Shown: piece after piece, positions 9,116 through 17,741 of the stretch
Layout of the letters: every line of letters starts with the position of its first letter
Numbering within the stretch: position 1 is the first letter of the stretch
DNA from: Streptomyces caniferus
GTDB taxonomy: Bacteria > Actinomycetota > Actinomycetes > Streptomycetales > Streptomycetaceae
Assembly (NCBI RefSeq): GCF_009811555.1
Contig: NZ_BLIN01000007.1
Span: 124,001 to 188,000 of the forward strand
Length of the DNA: 64,000 nt
Direction of reading: 5' to 3'
Notes under the pieces: generated by a model
Told to the model about the DNA's origin: nothing
The model's input: the letters and a program-made list of their open reading frames with translations, nothing else
Database searches by the model: none
Translations under genes and position numbers: made by a program

Positions 9116-9687
9116 ACCGTGCGCCCCAGCAGCCACAGGGCGGACAGTGCGCACAGCCCGGCGGTGACCAGCAGCCAGCGGGTCAGGAAGACCCCGCCGG
9201 GCAGCCGCGTCGTGGCCTCGTAGTGCGCCGCCGACGCACCGCCCGCCGAACCGGCGATCAGCGGGAACCACACCAGCAGCAGCAGCCCGGACAGCGCGGC
9301 GGGCACCCGGACGTACGCGGTCCGGGCCCGCCGGCCGGTCGCCGCCGCGGCGCGGACCAGCGCACGGTCGGCGAGCGCGTACAGCGGCAGCAGCACCAGA
9401 TCGTGCAGCAGCGCCGCCCCGGCGAACCAGGCGAGCACCAGCGGCCACTGCCCGCCGGCCAGCAGCCGCACCCCCGCGTAGCCGGTGAGGGCGAACGAGG
9501 CGAGCATCAGCAGCAGATGCAGTGGTCCCTCGCCGTAGCGGCGGGGGAGGCGTACTGCTCCGAACGCCCGCACCACACGTCTGCGCAAGGATGGCCGGTC
9601 CCTCCGGGCCGCCCCTCCGCGCACGGCAGGTCGCCTGGTCCGCGCCGCCCGATCCGGCACCGCCGGTTGCCTCCTGCGCACCGTCAC
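9046..9687 (-). CDS. Uncharacterised membrane protein coupled to the molybdoenzyme
   Basis: 213 residues if started at GTG 9687, whose GTGA overlaps the stop of the upstream oxidoreductase. About four hydrophobic helices are visible: LLLMLASFALTGYAGVRLL, VLAWFAGAALLHDLVLLPLYAL, PAALSGLLLLVWFPLIAG and LLVTAGLCALSALWLLGR. No recognised catalytic motif. The tight coupling suggests it is an accessory or electron-transfer partner of the molybdoenzyme, but that is inference. Its 3' end overlaps the convergent methyltransferase gene by 70 bp. Confidence 0.7.
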   Translation of the reverse strand: MTVRRRQPAVPDRAARTRRPAVRGGAARRDRPSLRRRVVRAFGAVRLPRRYGEGPLHLLLMLASFALTGYAGVRLLAGGQWPLVLAWFAGAALLHDLVLLPLYALADRALVRAAAATGRRARTAYVRVPAALSGLLLLVWFPLIAGSAGGASAAHYEATTRLPGGVFLTRWLLVTAGLCALSALWLLGRTVQLRMCGTPRRRSETKQRVAPGA

Positions 9688-10976
9688 CACTCCCCGAACG
9701 TCAGTCGCGCGACCCACTTGGTCTGGAGCACCCCGGGAGCCGCCGGGACGATGATCCGCGCCGGATAGCCATGGTCGGGGGAGAGTTCGGCGCCGCCCAC
9801 CCGCAGCGCGAGCAGCGACCGCGGATCGCGCACCTGGTTGTCGCGCAGCGCGGCCCGGCGGAACGCGCCGTGCAACTGGAGCGACTCGACCAGCACACCG
9901 GGCGGCCGGTCACCGAGCCCCACCAGCGCGGCGAGGTCCCGCAGCCGCACCCCGCTCCACTGCTGGTCGCCCGTCGACCAGCCCTCGACACAGGCGATCG
10001 GCAGCGCCGCTGTGTGCTGGGGCAGCGCCAGCAGCTCGGCGCGGCCGATCCGCACCCGCCGGCCGCCGCCCTCGACCGTCAACCGCCAGTCCTCCCCCGT
10101 CTCCCGGGTCCGGATGCCGACGGCCGCGGCGGTCTTGTTGATCTGGAAGCCGTTCGGGCCGCTGTCCGGCTCCCGGCCACCGTGCGGCGCCAGCAGGGCC
10201 GTCCGCCGCCACCAGCCGCCGAGGCTCTGCCCGGCGGTCGTCGTGAACAGCAGCAGCGAACCGGCGCCGACCAGCCCCAGCGCTCCCCGCCGGGTCATGG
10301 TCGGCCGGTCCGGCCGGGCCGCCACCAGCCCGGTGTCATCGGCCGCCGCATCCGGGTCGGTGCGCTCGCGCAACGCCCGTACGGTCCGCGGCAGTCGCAG
10401 CACCACATGCACGGCGAACGCCCCCATGAACACCCACGCGCCGTAGAAGTGCAGCGGATAGAACGACCCGGGGAAGACGTACTCCAGCTGGACGTTGAGG
10501 ATGCCGGTGACGAACTCGAAGAGCGCTCCGCCGACCAGCAACAGCAGCGAGAGCCGCTCCAGCGCATGGCCGGGGGACCGGGCCGGCGGCAGGGTGAAGA
10601 GCTTCGGGATCACCGACCACAACTTCGCCAGCAGGACGGGCACCAGCGCGATCCCGACGGTGACGTGCAGTCCCTGGGTGAGCCGGTAGAGCCAGGTGGG
10701 GCCGGTCGGCCAGCTGAAGAGGTAGAAGCCCAGCAGGCCCTTGTCGGGCGTCTTGTCGTTGACACCGCCGGCCAGATCCGGGTTGTACGCGGCGTACGAC
10801 AGCAGACCGGTGACGAACAGCAGCGTGATCCCGGCCAGCAGGACGATGCCGAGCAGCGCGGTCAGCCGCGGACCGCGCAGCGGGCTGCGCCAGGGGGACG
10901 GCGATGCCGAAGAAGGGGGAGGGGAGGCGGAAGGGAGCGGAGAAGGGGAGGAGGGGCGAGGGGGAGGGGCACTCAT
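9684..10976 (-). CDS. Membrane-bound molybdopterin-dependent oxidoreductase, five helices with internal Tat motif
   Basis: 430 residues. The low-complexity N-terminus is Pro/Ser-rich. Four helices resembling a di-haem cytochrome b-type domain follow (about residues 38-65, 97-125, 142-163, 175-195; His at 104, 176 and 190 are candidate haem ligands). Then comes TMTRRGALGLVGAGS (residues 226-240), a twin-arginine motif that starts helix five, and a sulfite-oxidase-like molybdopterin domain containing IACVEGWST (the Mo-ligand Cys). Family knowledge: Streptomyces has proteins of exactly this architecture whose first helices use Sec and whose last uses Tat. ATG 10976 has AAGGA 6 nt upstream. Coupled downstream to the small membrane protein. 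Confidence 0.85.
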   Translation of the reverse strand: MSAPPPRPSSPSPLPSASPPPSSASPSPWRSPLRGPRLTALLGIVLLAGITLLFVTGLLSYAAYNPDLAGGVNDKTPDKGLLGFYLFSWPTGPTWLYRLTQGLHVTVGIALVPVLLAKLWSVIPKLFTLPPARSPGHALERLSLLLLVGGALFEFVTGILNVQLEYVFPGSFYPLHFYGAWVFMGAFAVHVVLRLPRTVRALRERTDPDAAADDTGLVAARPDRPTMTRRGALGLVGAGSLLLFTTTAGQSLGGWWRRTALLAPHGGREPDSGPNGFQINKTAAAVGIRTRETGEDWRLTVEGGGRRVRIGRAELLALPQHTAALPIACVEGWSTGDQQWSGVRLRDLAALVGLGDRPPGVLVESLQLHGAFRRAALRDNQVRDPRSLLALRVGGAELSPDHGYPARIIVPAAPGVLQTKWVARLTFGEW

Positions 10977-11224
10977 GGTGTGTCCTTGGCGATCGACGCA
11001 GCGAAGGCCCGACCGCCGGGGCCAGTTCGGCGGCCGGACCGGAGGGGCCCGGCTTCGACGGTATGCCGCGACCGGTGCGCCGAGGGGGCCGTGACGCATG
11101 ACGAAACTCTGACGTCGGGGGCCGGCGCACCCTTCGCCGGCCGGGCCCCGGGGAAATCTGACGGAACGGTGACGCCGCTGCCGTCGAACGGCCGTTGCGG
11201 CCGGCCGACGCCTAGCGTGCCGCT

Positions 11225-12715
11225 GTGACCTCCCGTGCGACCTCCCGAGAAGCCTCCCGCCCGGCCTCCCCTCCGGCCCCCGCAGAACGTGCCGCAGAAC
11301 GTGCCGCAGAACGTGCCGCAGAACGCACCGAAGAACGCACCGCGGGCCGCCTCGATCTGGCGGCCGTCGCGGGCGGCGCCCTCCTCGTCACGGTCGCCGC
11401 GCTGGTCGGCACCGCCATCGAGCGCGCCGACGGCAGCCTGCACGTCAACTGGCCTCCGCTGTACGCCTCGTGGTTCCCGCACCTGGGCCCCGGCACCCCC
11501 GCCGCGCTCGCGGTCGCCGTCGTGGTGACCGTCCACGGGCCGTCCCTCGCGGCCCGGTTGCCCTGGCGCCGCCTCGTCCTCACGGGCTGGGCCGCCGCCC
11601 TGGCCTGGACGGGGTCGCTGGCGCTGGTAGACGGCTGGCGGACCGGTATCGCGAACCGGCTCACCACCGCGTACGAGTACCTCACCGTCATCCGCCGCTT
11701 CGACGACCTCGGGCCGGCGCTGCGCGACTTCACCCATCACATCCTCAACAACGCGCCGGACCACTGGCCCGCCCACGTCGCCGGGCATCCACCGGCCGCC
11801 GTCCTCACCTTCGTCGGCCTGGACCGCATCGGTCTGGGCGGTGGCGGCTGGGCCGGCCTCTGGTGCATCACGGCCGGCACCTCCGCCGTGGCCGCGGTCC
11901 TCATCGGGCTGCGCGCCCTCACCGACGAGGCCACCGCCCGCCGGGCCGCCCCGTTCCTCGTACTGACCCCGGCCGCCGTCTGGATGGGCACCTCGGCGGA
12001 CGGCTACTTCGCGGCCGTCGCCGCCTGGTCCCTGGCGCCGCTCGCCCTCGCCGCCACCGGCCGCGCCCTCCCCCGGCGATCGCCGGGAGGCGCCCCCATG
12101 CGGGCCGCCGCCGCCTTGGCCTCCGGCCTCCTCTTCGGTCTGACCTGTTACCTCTCCTACGGCCTCACCCTGATCGCGCTGATCGCCGCGGCGATCCTGC
12201 TGCTCACCCGCACCGTGCGCCCGCTGCCCCTCCTGGCGGCCGGGGCACTGGCCGTCGCCGCCGTGTTCACCCTCGCCGGATTCAGCTGGTGGGAGGGGTA
12301 CCGGCTCCTGGTCGAGCGCTACTACCAGGGCGCCGCGGCGGTGCGCCCGTACGCCTACTGGGTGTGGGGCAACCTCGCCTGCACCGTCCTGATCACCGGC
12401 CCGGCGACGGTGGCCGCGCTGCGCCGCACGCTCGCGGCGGCCCCCGCCGCCCTGCGCGGGCTCCGCCCGTCCACCGGGCCGCTGCGTGCCCCCTCCGGCC
12501 GGCTGGTCGTCCTCGTCACGGCCGTACTGCTCGCCGTGCTGGTCGCCGACCTCTCCGGGATGAGCAAGGCGGAGACCGAACGCATCTGGCTGCCGTTCGC
12601 CGTCTGGCTGCCGGCGGCCTGCGCCCTGCTGCCCGCCCACCGGCACCGCGCTTGGCTGGCCGCCCAGGCCGCACTGGCCCTCCTGGTCAACCACCTTTTG
12701 TACACCGGATGGTGA
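11225..12715 (+). CDS. GT39-like polytopic membrane glycosyltransferase (putative mannosyltransferase)
   Basis: 496 residues with about ten hydrophobic helices. The early extracytoplasmic loop has LHVNWPPLYASWFPH, and HPPAAVLTFVGLDRIG follows a later acidic stretch (EYLTVIRRFDDL), the general plan of polyprenyl-phosphate-dependent GT-C enzymes. The substrate is unknown; it would complement the GT2/DUF2064/methyltransferase genes. The first 40 residues are a repeated AERA segment encoded by a 12-bp tandem repeat. GTG 11225 lies 6 nt after TAGCGT (11213-11218), a leaderless pattern. Confidence 0.75.
   Translation: MTSRATSREASRPASPPAPAERAAERAAERAAERTEERTAGRLDLAAVAGGALLVTVAALVGTAIERADGSLHVNWPPLYASWFPHLGPGTPAALAVAVVVTVHGPSLAARLPWRRLVLTGWAAALAWTGSLALVDGWRTGIANRLTTAYEYLTVIRRFDDLGPALRDFTHHILNNAPDHWPAHVAGHPPAAVLTFVGLDRIGLGGGGWAGLWCITAGTSAVAAVLIGLRALTDEATARRAAPFLVLTPAAVWMGTSADGYFAAVAAWSLAPLALAATGRALPRRSPGGAPMRAAAALASGLLFGLTCYLSYGLTLIALIAAAILLLTRTVRPLPLLAAGALAVAAVFTLAGFSWWEGYRLLVERYYQGAAAVRPYAYWVWGNLACTVLITGPATVAALRRTLAAAPAALRGLRPSTGPLRAPSGRLVVLVTAVLLAVLVADLSGMSKAETERIWLPFAVWLPAACALLPAHRHRAWLAAQAALALLVNHLLYTGW
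11284..11343 (+). repeat. 12-bp tandem repeat encoding AERA units
   Basis: Four to five imperfect copies of a GAACGTGCCGCA unit lie inside the N-terminal coding region of the GT39-like gene and encode alternating Ala-Ala-Glu-Arg residues. The length is a multiple of three, so copy-number change would not disrupt the frame. Confidence 0.75.
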
Positions 12716-12739
12716 CGGTGTTTCAGGAGGGGGTGCGAG

Positions 12740-12997
12740 TCAGGCCAGGTAGGGTCGGGTCGAGTTGACCCGGCCGGGGCGCAGGATGCGGATCGGGCCG
12801 AGGTTGCACGACGGGCAGTCGGTGAGGGTCAGCGGCGAGCGGACCCGGGCACCGCGGGCGAAGTAGTCGGCGCGCCGGTGGCCGGCCAGATCCGTGGTGT
12901 GCCGGATCTCGTACTCCTCCTCCCAGCCGTGTCCACAGTGCAGACAGACGAATGAATAGGCCTCGTGAACCGTCTCGGTGTCCCGTTCCATGGTCAT
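12740..12997 (-). CDS. Small zinc-ribbon-like protein
   Basis: About 85 residues from ATG 12997 (a second ATG at 12991 is possible; GAGGGCG upstream fits the first). It has two CxxC pairs, CLHCGHGWEEEYEIRH and LTDCPSCNLGP, spaced about 38 residues apart, forming a likely zinc ribbon. No other domain. Such small zinc ribbons are common and uncharacterised in Streptomyces. Convergent with the GT39-like gene (24-bp gap) and divergent from the MarR gene. Confidence 0.75.
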   Translation of the reverse strand: MTMERDTETVHEAYSFVCLHCGHGWEEEYEIRHTTDLAGHRRADYFARGARVRSPLTLTDCPSCNLGPIRILRPGRVNSTRPYLA

Positions 12998-13160
12998 CAC
13001 GCCCTCTCGGGCCCGCCGCGCTCGCGCCGGGCCGGATGCATGCCGCACCTCCCATTATTGCGCTCGGCAAGGGGGTTCGCGGGCCCGGATCCCCGTCCCC
13101 GCGATGACCTTGGGAAGGGCCCGCCACCAGGCACGATGCCGCAGCCGGTATAAAGGCGCC

Positions 13161-13700
13161 ATGGGGCACGACGCGCAGCGCGCACCGCGGCAGGCCGGGT
13201 CGGCCGCGCCCGGCGAGGATCTCGATCATGATGTCGAGGAGGTCATCGCCGCGGTGCTGACCGCCTCCCGGCTGCTGGTCGGGATCTCCGCCCGCGCGCT
13301 CGGCCGGACAGCGCCCTCGCTCACCCTGCCCCAGCTGCGGGCCCTGGTGGTGCTGGACGGCCGGGGCCCGGTCAAACTCGCCGCACTGGCCGGGGCGCTG
13401 GGCGTCAACCCGTCCACCGCGATGCGGATGGTCGACCGGCTGGAGGCGGCGGGCAGCGTCACCCGGCAGACCAACCCCGGCAACCGCCGCGAGGTCGTAC
13501 TGACCCTGACGGAGGAGGGCCGCCGTCTCGTCGAGCGGGTGCTGGCCGGCCGGCACACGGAGATCGCCGAGATCGTGGCCCGGCTTCCGGCCGCCCAGCG
13601 TGCCGGGCTCATCGACTCGTTGCGCGCCCTCACCGACGCGGCGGGCGAGCCGCCCGTGGCCCCACGGCCGGCCCCGCCGCCCGAGGCTGCCGCTCCCTGA
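13161..13700 (+). CDS. MarR-family transcriptional regulator
   Basis: 179 residues. Winged-helix core: LTLPQLRALVVLDGRGP, LAGALGVNPSTAMRMVDRLEAAG as the recognition helix region, and TNPGNRREVVLTLTEEGRRLV as the wing. Represses or activates a target in response to a small molecule in the family; its target is not evident here. ATG 13161 follows TATAAA by 6 nt (13149-13154), consistent with a leaderless transcript. The C-terminal tail is Pro-rich. Confidence 0.88.
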   Translation: MGHDAQRAPRQAGSAAPGEDLDHDVEEVIAAVLTASRLLVGISARALGRTAPSLTLPQLRALVVLDGRGPVKLAALAGALGVNPSTAMRMVDRLEAAGSVTRQTNPGNRREVVLTLTEEGRRLVERVLAGRHTEIAEIVARLPAAQRAGLIDSLRALTDAAGEPPVAPRPAPPPEAAAP

Positions 13701-13737
13701 GCCGCCCTCTGGTGAGCGCCGCCCAAGGAGCCGCCCC

Positions 13738-14931
13738 TCACCTCCGGGTCTCCTCCAGTGCCCGGTAGACCGCCCGGACCAGGCCGCGGTTGCGCGGGTC
13801 GTCGCCCGTCGTGCCACCGCCGTACTTGTTCATGGTGTACGCGTAGGACAGCCGGTTCTCCGGATCGGCGAAGGCGTAGGAGCCGCCCGCGCCACCGTGC
13901 CCGAACGCCCCGGGATTGGGCCCCGCCTGGCCCTCGTGGTTGAGCATGTAGCCCAGGCCCCAGCGGTGTTCGCGGCCCGCCGGGGCGAGCGCATCGATCG
14001 TCAGATCACGCTCGCCCGGCCGGCTCTGCGACCGGCGCATCGCCTCCAGGGTGCCGGGACCGACGAGCTTGCCGCCCGCCAGCGCGCCGTACACGGTCGC
14101 CAGCCCATGGGCGCTGGCGTGGGCGTTGCCCGCCGGGATCTCGGCCGACCGGTAGGCGGCGCTGTTGACATCGCCGGTGGGGATGGACGTCAGCGCCAGC
14201 ATCACCACGGCCAGCGGATGGTCGGACAGCGCGCGGAACGGCGGCGTGGGCGCGCCGGGGAACTGCTCGGCGAGCCGTGCCGCGTCCAGCTGCCCGACCA
14301 TGTCCGCACAGCGGGCGTGCTCCTCGGCGGGGGTGCCGATGAACACCCCCGCGTCCAGCGGCCCGGTGATCTCACTGCGCAGGAACGCGCCGAGGGACTG
14401 TCCGGTGACCCGCCGTACGACCTCGCCCACCAGGTATCCGAACGTCACCGCGTGGTAGCCCTGCGCGGTGCCCGGCTCCCACCACGGCGGGGTCGCCGCG
14501 AGGGTGGCGCACACGGCGTCCCAGTCGTAGGCGTACCCCGCGGGGAGCGGCTCACGGGGCGCGATCAGACCGGCGCGGTGGCTGAGCAGCCAGCGCACGG
14601 GTATGTCCTGCTTCCCGGCCTGCCCGAACTCGGGCCAGTAGCGCACCACCGGCGCATCGAGGTCCAACTCGCCCCGGTCCACGAGGAGATGGGCGCACAG
14701 GGCGGTCATCCCCTTGGACGTCGAGTAGACATTGACGAGGGTGTCGCGCTCCCAGGCGCGGGTCCCGGCGGCGTCCGCGCGGCCGCCCCACAGGTCGACC
14801 ACCGCCTCGCCCTCCACGGTCACCGTGACCGCCGCGCCGATGTCGCCGTGCTCGCTGAAGTTCCGCTCGAACGCCTCCCGTACGCCGGTGAAGCCCGGTG
14901 CGCAGCGGCCGTCGACGATGGCTGGTCCCAT
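13738..14931 (-). CDS. Serine hydrolase, beta-lactamase/EstB family
   Basis: 397 residues without a signal peptide, so likely a cytoplasmic esterase or peptidase. The catalytic SxxK is STSK at residues 70-73 within VNVYSTSKGMTALCAH. YHAVTFGYLVGEVVRR contributes the Tyr-containing motif, and GHGGAGGSYAFADPE is the C-terminal H-x-G-type motif. ATG 14931 has GAGGAG at an 8-nt distance. Convergent with the MarR gene. Class C beta-lactamase-like proteins without a leader are usually esterases. Confidence 0.86.
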   Translation of the reverse strand: MGPAIVDGRCAPGFTGVREAFERNFSEHGDIGAAVTVTVEGEAVVDLWGGRADAAGTRAWERDTLVNVYSTSKGMTALCAHLLVDRGELDLDAPVVRYWPEFGQAGKQDIPVRWLLSHRAGLIAPREPLPAGYAYDWDAVCATLAATPPWWEPGTAQGYHAVTFGYLVGEVVRRVTGQSLGAFLRSEITGPLDAGVFIGTPAEEHARCADMVGQLDAARLAEQFPGAPTPPFRALSDHPLAVVMLALTSIPTGDVNSAAYRSAEIPAGNAHASAHGLATVYGALAGGKLVGPGTLEAMRRSQSRPGERDLTIDALAPAGREHRWGLGYMLNHEGQAGPNPGAFGHGGAGGSYAFADPENRLSYAYTMNKYGGGTTGDDPRNRGLVRAVYRALEETRR

Positions 14932-15002
14932 GAGTGGCTCTCCTCGCGTCGTCCGTGTCCGGTGGTCCCCGTACTGCCGTGCTCCCGTGCTGTCCGTGCT
15001 CC

Positions 15003-15024
15003 CGTACGCGCGTACGCGCGTACG
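15003..15024. repeat. Self-complementary CGTACGCG tandem repeat
   Basis: Nearly three copies of CGTACGCG in the divergent region between the serine hydrolase and cysteine hydrolase genes. Each CGTACG is its own reverse complement, so the block could bind a dimeric regulator or extrude a cruciform. No function is shown. Confidence 0.5.
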
Positions 15025-15149
15025 GCGTCCCGTACCGGATGATCCGTCCAGGCCGATGCCCATGGCAACGATGTGGGTCCGGACGGCGCAGCGGCGCGTG
15101 TCCGGATTCCGCCCCCTGCCGGTGATCACCGGCCCGCCCGGACCGCACC

Positions 15150-15902
15150 ATGGTCATCATGACTGCGACCGAGCCCGCGACCGCCGGAACCGCCCAGACG
15201 GAGACCGGGACCGAGATCGAGACGGCCTCCGATGCCGGTACCGCCCCCGGCCCTGGCCCCGGGACCGGGAGTGCGCCCGGGGCCCCGGCAGGACCGGTCC
15301 GCCCCGTCGAGGCCCTGCTGCTCGTCGATCTCCAGTCGGCCTTCGTCGCGGGCGGCGAGGCGGTGCCCGACGCGGCGCGGGTGCTCGACCGGAGCCGTGC
15401 CCTGCTCGCCCGGGCCCGTGCCGCGGGGGCCCTCGTCGTCCATCTGCAGAACGACGGCGCTCCCGGAACCGTCGACGAGCCGCATACGCCCGGCTGGCGG
15501 CTCCACCTCCCCGTGGCGCCCGGGCCCCGCGAGACCGTGGTCCGCAAGACCGGGGACGACGGCTTCGACGGCACCCCGCTCGGCGCCCTGCTCACCGACG
15601 CGGGCGTCGAGGCGCTGACGCTCTGCGGGGTGCTCTCCGAGATGTGCGTGAGCGCCACCGCCCGCACCGCCCTGGCCCGCGACTTCCGGGTCGTCCTGCC
15701 GCACGACGCACACGCCACCTACGACGTGCCGGCGGCGCCCGGCATCGGCGAGAGCGTGCCGGCCGCCCTGGCCTCCCGTGCGGCGGAGTGGGCCCTGGGC
15801 GACGATGTCGAGATCGTCGCGCGTGCCGCCGAGGTCACCTTCACCGCCGCCCGACCCGGTTGCGGGACCGGTTCCCGGGCCGGATCCCGTACCGAGCGAT
15901 GA
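15150..15902 (+). CDS. Cysteine hydrolase, isochorismatase-like family
   Basis: About 250 residues (ATG 15150; ATG 15159 is an alternative). After a low-complexity Thr/Ala/Gly/Pro N-terminus (about 45 residues) the core begins ALLLVDLQSAFVAGG (catalytic Asp), then ETVVRKTGDDGFDGTPL (catalytic Lys) and LTLCGVLSEMCVSATARTAL (catalytic Cys). These form the Asp-Lys-Cys triad of amidohydrolases such as nicotinamidase. The natural substrate cannot be told. It runs toward the VOC gene 62 bp downstream and may be co-transcribed with it. Confidence 0.86.
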   Translation: MVIMTATEPATAGTAQTETGTEIETASDAGTAPGPGPGTGSAPGAPAGPVRPVEALLLVDLQSAFVAGGEAVPDAARVLDRSRALLARARAAGALVVHLQNDGAPGTVDEPHTPGWRLHLPVAPGPRETVVRKTGDDGFDGTPLGALLTDAGVEALTLCGVLSEMCVSATARTALARDFRVVLPHDAHATYDVPAAPGIGESVPAALASRAAEWALGDDVEIVARAAEVTFTAARPGCGTGSRAGSRTER

Positions 15903-15964
15903 ATCCGGCCCCCGGACGCGGTCTGTCCCACCGAACCCGAAGACCACGCAACCCGGAGGACACC

Positions 15965-16348
15965 ATGTCTGCCACCCCGCGCCCGGCCCCTGCCGCCGTC
16001 CAGCCGGTGATCGTCACCCCCGACCTCGACCGTCTGCAGGCCTTCTACACCGGATTGCTGGGCGCCGAGGAGTTCACCCGGGTGCCCGAGGAGGGCCCGG
16101 TCTTCTTCGTCGGGCTGCGGCTCGACGGCTCGGAGCTGGGCCTCGTGGCCGACCCGGGCGTCGCGACCGGCACCCCGACCCGGATCCTGCTGAGCTTCGC
16201 CGTCGCGGACGTCGACGCGCTGCTGGACCGGGTCGAGCCGCTCGGCGGCACGGTGCGCGGCCCCGCCAACGACATGCCCTGGGGCATGCGGGTCGCCCAT
16301 GTCCAGGATCCGGACGGCAACGCGGTCAACCTCACCCAACCGGTCTGA
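15965..16348 (+). CDS. VOC-family (glyoxalase/bleomycin-resistance-like) protein
   Basis: 127 residues, a complete single VOC domain: PVIVTPDLDRLQAFYTGLLGAEEF opens the first beta-alpha-beta-beta-beta module, and AHVQDPDGNAVNLTQPV closes the second, with the usual metal-ligand Glu/His positions partly present. ATG 15965 is preceded by GGAGG. Function could be an enzyme or binding protein; the family is too broad to say more. Confidence 0.85.
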   Translation: MSATPRPAPAAVQPVIVTPDLDRLQAFYTGLLGAEEFTRVPEEGPVFFVGLRLDGSELGLVADPGVATGTPTRILLSFAVADVDALLDRVEPLGGTVRGPANDMPWGMRVAHVQDPDGNAVNLTQPV

Positions 16349-16497
16349 GGGCCGCACCCGGCGGGCGACCGGCTCCCGGGCGCGGGGGCGGTGCCCGTGT
16401 ACCTGCGTCCCGCGGCCTCCGGTCGCACACACCGGTCCGCCGGGCGAGCCTGGAAGCGTTCGGCTCCCGGAGGACGGCCGCAGAGGAAGGTCCCACA

Positions 16498-16881
16498 GTG
16501 AACAGCGCGAAACCGGCAGACACGCAGCACGTATCGGCCGAGGTGGTGGTGGAGCTGGAGAGCTGCGCGACGCAGGACGCGCATGCCGTCTTCAGCGCGC
16601 TGCGCACCTCCTTCAGCTCCGACCGGGCCCCGGACGACGTACCCGAAGAGGTCGCCGGGGCGGGCTCGACCGTGTGGACCTCGACCTTCGACGTGAGCGA
16701 CCTGAAGTCCGCGGCCGAGCCCCGCCGGCTCAGCGCCCCGGTCATGGTCAGCCTCCAAGGCGGCTACTGGGCCGTCGACCAGCTCTGCAAGGGCCTGGAA
16801 TCCGCGTTCACGGTGCACCTCCTCGGCACGGCCGCCGGCGACCAGGAGAAGGAAGTCGAGCTCCGGCTGGAGTCCCGCTAG
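16498..16881 (+). CDS. Conserved-looking protein of unknown function
   Basis: 127 residues, GTG start with AGGAAGG upstream. Composition is ordinary for a soluble protein: VSAEVVVELESCATQDAHAV, an acidic stretch EEVAGAG, and MVSLQGGYWAVDQLCKGLES. No motif recognised, no signal peptide, no helix long enough to cross the membrane. Good third-position GC bias and a ribosome site support it as a real gene. Confidence 0.65.
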   Translation: MNSAKPADTQHVSAEVVVELESCATQDAHAVFSALRTSFSSDRAPDDVPEEVAGAGSTVWTSTFDVSDLKSAAEPRRLSAPVMVSLQGGYWAVDQLCKGLESAFTVHLLGTAAGDQEKEVELRLESR

Positions 16882-17115
16882 CGGGCCACGCCCCGCAGTC
16901 GTTCCCGCACGTCAACGGCGCGGAGCAGCGCCCGGCCCCGGCCCCGGACCGCCCGGCGGCCGGGGGCTTTGGGGGTCCAAGATCTGTTGCGGAACCCGCC
17001 TCCCCGGGTCACCATGAAAAATGACCCATACGTGATAAATGCTCACTCTTCGTGTTTCGGGGTTCGTTGGTCCAACGAGGTGAAGGGCGTGAGCCTCGCG
17101 GTGAGGAGCCACGAC

Positions 17116-17670
17116 ATGACACTTCCCGGCGACCGGCACTACACGGTCGAACTGCATGCTTCGGCGGAGCGGGTGCCGCAGATCCGGCGGATCCTTGCCG
17201 CGCACCTGCGGTACTGGGATCTCGAACTGCATATCCCGCCCGTGTGCCGGGGAGTGGCGGAACTCCTGACCAACGTCCATCGCCATATCGGCCCGGACGC
17301 CCGGTGCGTCGTCGAACTCCGCTGGAGCGGCCGTCACCTCACCGCGTCCGTCGCCGACGGGGGCCCGCGACTGCCGAAACTGCGCTCCGCCGCCTGCGGC
17401 GGACTCTCCACCGTGGCGGCGCTCAGCGACAGTTGGGGCACCTGCGGCACCCCGGACGGCAAGGTCATCTGGTTCACCCGCCGGGTCGAGGCGACCCGCA
17501 GCTCCCGGCTGACGAGTCGCACTCCGCTGCGCAGCGTGCCCGACGCGAAGGGCCAGCCGGTGGTGCCTCCCGCGGTACCGGTCGAGCCGCTCGTCGAGCC
17601 GGTGCCGGAAGCCGCCGCGGAGGTCACCGCCGGGGCCGCGCCGGCCGCATCAGAGGTGTCCTTCGCCTGA
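17116..17670 (+). CDS. ATP-binding protein of the anti-sigma/histidine-kinase-like ATPase fold
   Basis: 184 residues from ATG 17116 (GAGGAG 7 nt upstream; a GTG at 17089 or the ATG at 16969 are possible longer starts). The N-box is VCRGVAELLTNVHRHIGPDA, and the G1 box follows as VADGGPRLPKL. This matches RsbW-type proteins that Streptomyces has in dozens of orphan copies. A tail of about 55 residues is rich in Pro, Val and Glu. An AT-richer patch at 17018-17060 (GTGATAAATGC) is the likely promoter region. Confidence 0.8.
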   Translation: MTLPGDRHYTVELHASAERVPQIRRILAAHLRYWDLELHIPPVCRGVAELLTNVHRHIGPDARCVVELRWSGRHLTASVADGGPRLPKLRSAACGGLSTVAALSDSWGTCGTPDGKVIWFTRRVEATRSSRLTSRTPLRSVPDAKGQPVVPPAVPVEPLVEPVPEAAAEVTAGAAPAASEVSFA

Positions 17671-17741
17671 TGCGCCGTCAATGAAGGCACGAGGCGTGGC
17701 CGCCCGCCCTGCCACGCCTCGCTGCACGGAAGGTGATCGAC

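Noticed and set aside
15003..15024. CRISPR-like short repeat
   Set aside because: Only three contiguous 8-bp units with no spacers.
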